Assembly (NCBI GenBank): GCA_030635465.1
Contig: DAOVYU010000086.1
Coordinates: 1-5,853, forward strand
DNA length: 5,853 nt
Reading direction: 5' to 3'
Source: Bacteroidales bacterium
Lineage (GTDB): Bacteria > Bacteroidota > Bacteroidia > Bacteroidales > JAADJA01
Under the pieces are notes generated by a model, which saw only the letters and a program-made list of their open reading frames with translations, was not told the origin of the DNA and did no database searches. The translations under genes and the position numbers were made by a program. Below, piece by piece: positions 4,761 through 5,853 of the stretch (positions are counted from its first letter, which is position 1; each line of letters opens with the position of its first letter).

Positions 4761-5853
4761 CTATCTAAGTGCTTTTGATGCATAATATTCAACAGGAGCA
4801 AAATTGTCTGTTAATATCACTCCATTAAATTCCAAATCACCCTTATACAAATGCGATAAATATTTATTTATCTGGTCATTAGAGCTTGCAAATTCTGGAA
4901 CTACTGTTGTTTTTAAACCAACCAATAGAAAATTTTGGAATATACTCTTTTCAGCTTCAGTCGGTTGCGGATATTGGACCGGAAAAAGATATACCTGTGG
5001 AAAAACACTCTTATAAGTGGCCACTTCAGATCTGAGAAAATAATTATTTTTTGGATCCAGAGAAGAGATCACATTGGCATATACGGCACCATTTTCATTC
5101 AGCATATCAAAAATATGTTGTACTGCTTCCTGGGTTGTTAACTGGAATGGGATGGTGATCATTGATTTGTATGCATCCATAAATACTGCATCGTATTTTT
5201 TATCACATCTATTTAAAAATGTTCGGCCATCTTCATGAAAAATATTCAATCGTTTATCATCAGGCAGGTTAAAATGTAGCTTTGCCAATTCTGTCAATCC
5301 TGGGTCAATTTCTACCACATCAATAACTGCATCCGGATACCTATTCAGATAATCTTTTGGAAAAGCATATCCTGAACCTCCAATCATTAATGATGTTTTA
5401 AAATTTGGATTAAAATACTCAACAAGGCGGTAATACTTTAAAACTTCAAAAACCAGGTCGTCATCCTTATCCAGAAACATAGCTGAGCTTTGCTCATCAT
5501 TCACATTTAACATCTTAACAGGTCTGCCAGAAACCTGATCCGTTGTATTATAAATCAAAACCCGATTATATTGTGTATCCGTATCTATGTAATTCAATTC
5601 CTGATTATTCTTTTTTATCCAGAAGAATATAATGCCAATGCTCAACAGGATTGTCAGGGAACCAGGTATCAATTTTACTTTTAAAACAAAATCAGTCATT
5701 GCAATAAAAACCAGCAAAATTGCAAGGGCAAATAAAATATTGCTATACCCAAATGCAGGAACCAGTATAAAGCCAGCTAAGAATGTTCCCAATATACTTC
5801 CTATGGTGGACAATGCGTACAAATTACCGATCAGTGAACCTGAATTTTGAATG
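4761..5853 (-). CDS. Fused membrane (MFS-like) / spermidine synthase-fold protein, 3' part
   Basis: The frame is open to the right edge. Upstream of an internal TTG (5822-5820) it continues as IQNSGSLIGN and then LYALSTIGSILGTFLAGF, so that TTG is a leucine and the true start is outside. The order is three hydrophobic segments (about 5822-5745, 5735-5690 and 5670-5610), then a Rossmann-fold aminopropyltransferase-like domain. This domain contains LMIGGSGYAFPKDYL (motif I, GGSG at 5381-5370), VVEIDPGLTELA (acidic ribose-binding residue, about 5321-5300), HEDGRTFL (about 5238-5216) and YDAVFMDAYKS (about 5195-5165), followed by IPFQLTTQEAVQHIF. This matches the architecture annotated as fused MFS/spermidine synthase, usually around 500 aa; about 363 residues are present here. 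The DxxDP signature of true spermidine synthases after the catalytic aspartate is replaced by DAYKS, so putrescine aminopropyl transfer is doubtful. It may bind S-adenosylmethionine or a decarboxylated form for another nucleophile. Confidence 0.85.
   Translation of the reverse strand, partial: IQNSGSLIGNLYALSTIGSILGTFLAGFILVPAFGYSNILFALAILLVFIAMTDFVLKVKLIPGSLTILLSIGIIFFWIKKNNQELNYIDTDTQYNRVLIYNTTDQVSGRPVKMLNVNDEQSSAMFLDKDDDLVFEVLKYYRLVEYFNPNFKTSLMIGGSGYAFPKDYLNRYPDAVIDVVEIDPGLTELAKLHFNLPDDKRLNIFHEDGRTFLNRCDKKYDAVFMDAYKSMITIPFQLTTQEAVQHIFDMLNENGAVYANVISSLDPKNNYFLRSEVATYKSVFPQVYLFPVQYPQPTEAEKSIFQNFLLVGLKTTVVPEFASSNDQINKYLSHLYKGDLEFNGVILTDNFAPVEYYASKALR

Noticed and set aside
5820..5822. TTG as the start codon of the spermidine-synthase-fold gene.
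   Set aside because: The same frame stays open to the window edge with a plausible membrane-protein continuation (SGSLIGNLYALSTIG), so this codon is an internal leucine and the gene is 5'-partial.
4804..5850. Plus-strand open frames opposite the spermidine-synthase-like gene.
   Set aside because: They are antisense to a frame with Rossmann-fold motifs and membrane segments, and have no supporting signals.

Overview
The window is a densely coded, AT-rich chromosomal segment that reads as Bacteroidota. The supporting signs are the bamD-rpoZ-coaBC gene order on the minus strand, the Bacteroidota form of the omega subunit, starts without Shine-Dalgarno sequences, and TAnnTTTG promoter elements ahead of genes. 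The order or family within the phylum cannot be fixed from this sequence.

Left part, minus strand (1-1892): a compact operon read right to left. It encodes the outer-membrane assembly lipoprotein BamD, the RNA polymerase omega subunit, and the coenzyme A enzyme CoaBC. CoaBC is in two frames here. The CoaC (decarboxylase) half ends at a stop just after a run of ten A. The CoaB (ligase) half continues in the -1 frame to the window edge, with no start codon of its own ahead of its conserved core. This is either a one-base homopolymer error, a real lesion, or slippage on the A run.

Middle (1893-3361): a 165-bp divergent intergenic region with a promoter element facing each way, then a complete PLP-dependent alpha-oxoamine synthase family gene (2-amino-3-ketobutyrate CoA ligase / BioF / serine palmitoyltransferase fold), closed by a clear intrinsic terminator.

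Right part (3362-5853): a gene with its own promoter encodes an unrecognised membrane protein. It has a strongly basic cytoplasmic N-terminal third carrying an internal repeat, followed by about seven membrane spans. It meets, tail to tail with one base between the stop codons, the 3' part of a minus-strand gene for a fused membrane/spermidine-synthase-fold protein whose start lies beyond the right edge.

BamD, omega and CoaBC are housekeeping functions of unrelated pathways that share an operon in this phylum. The PLP enzyme probably contributes to a long-chain-base type lipid or an amino-ketone product. No mobile element, CRISPR array, tRNA or rRNA was seen. The most notable features are the coaBC frame break and the uncharacterised basic membrane protein; nothing amounts to a clear new multi-gene system.
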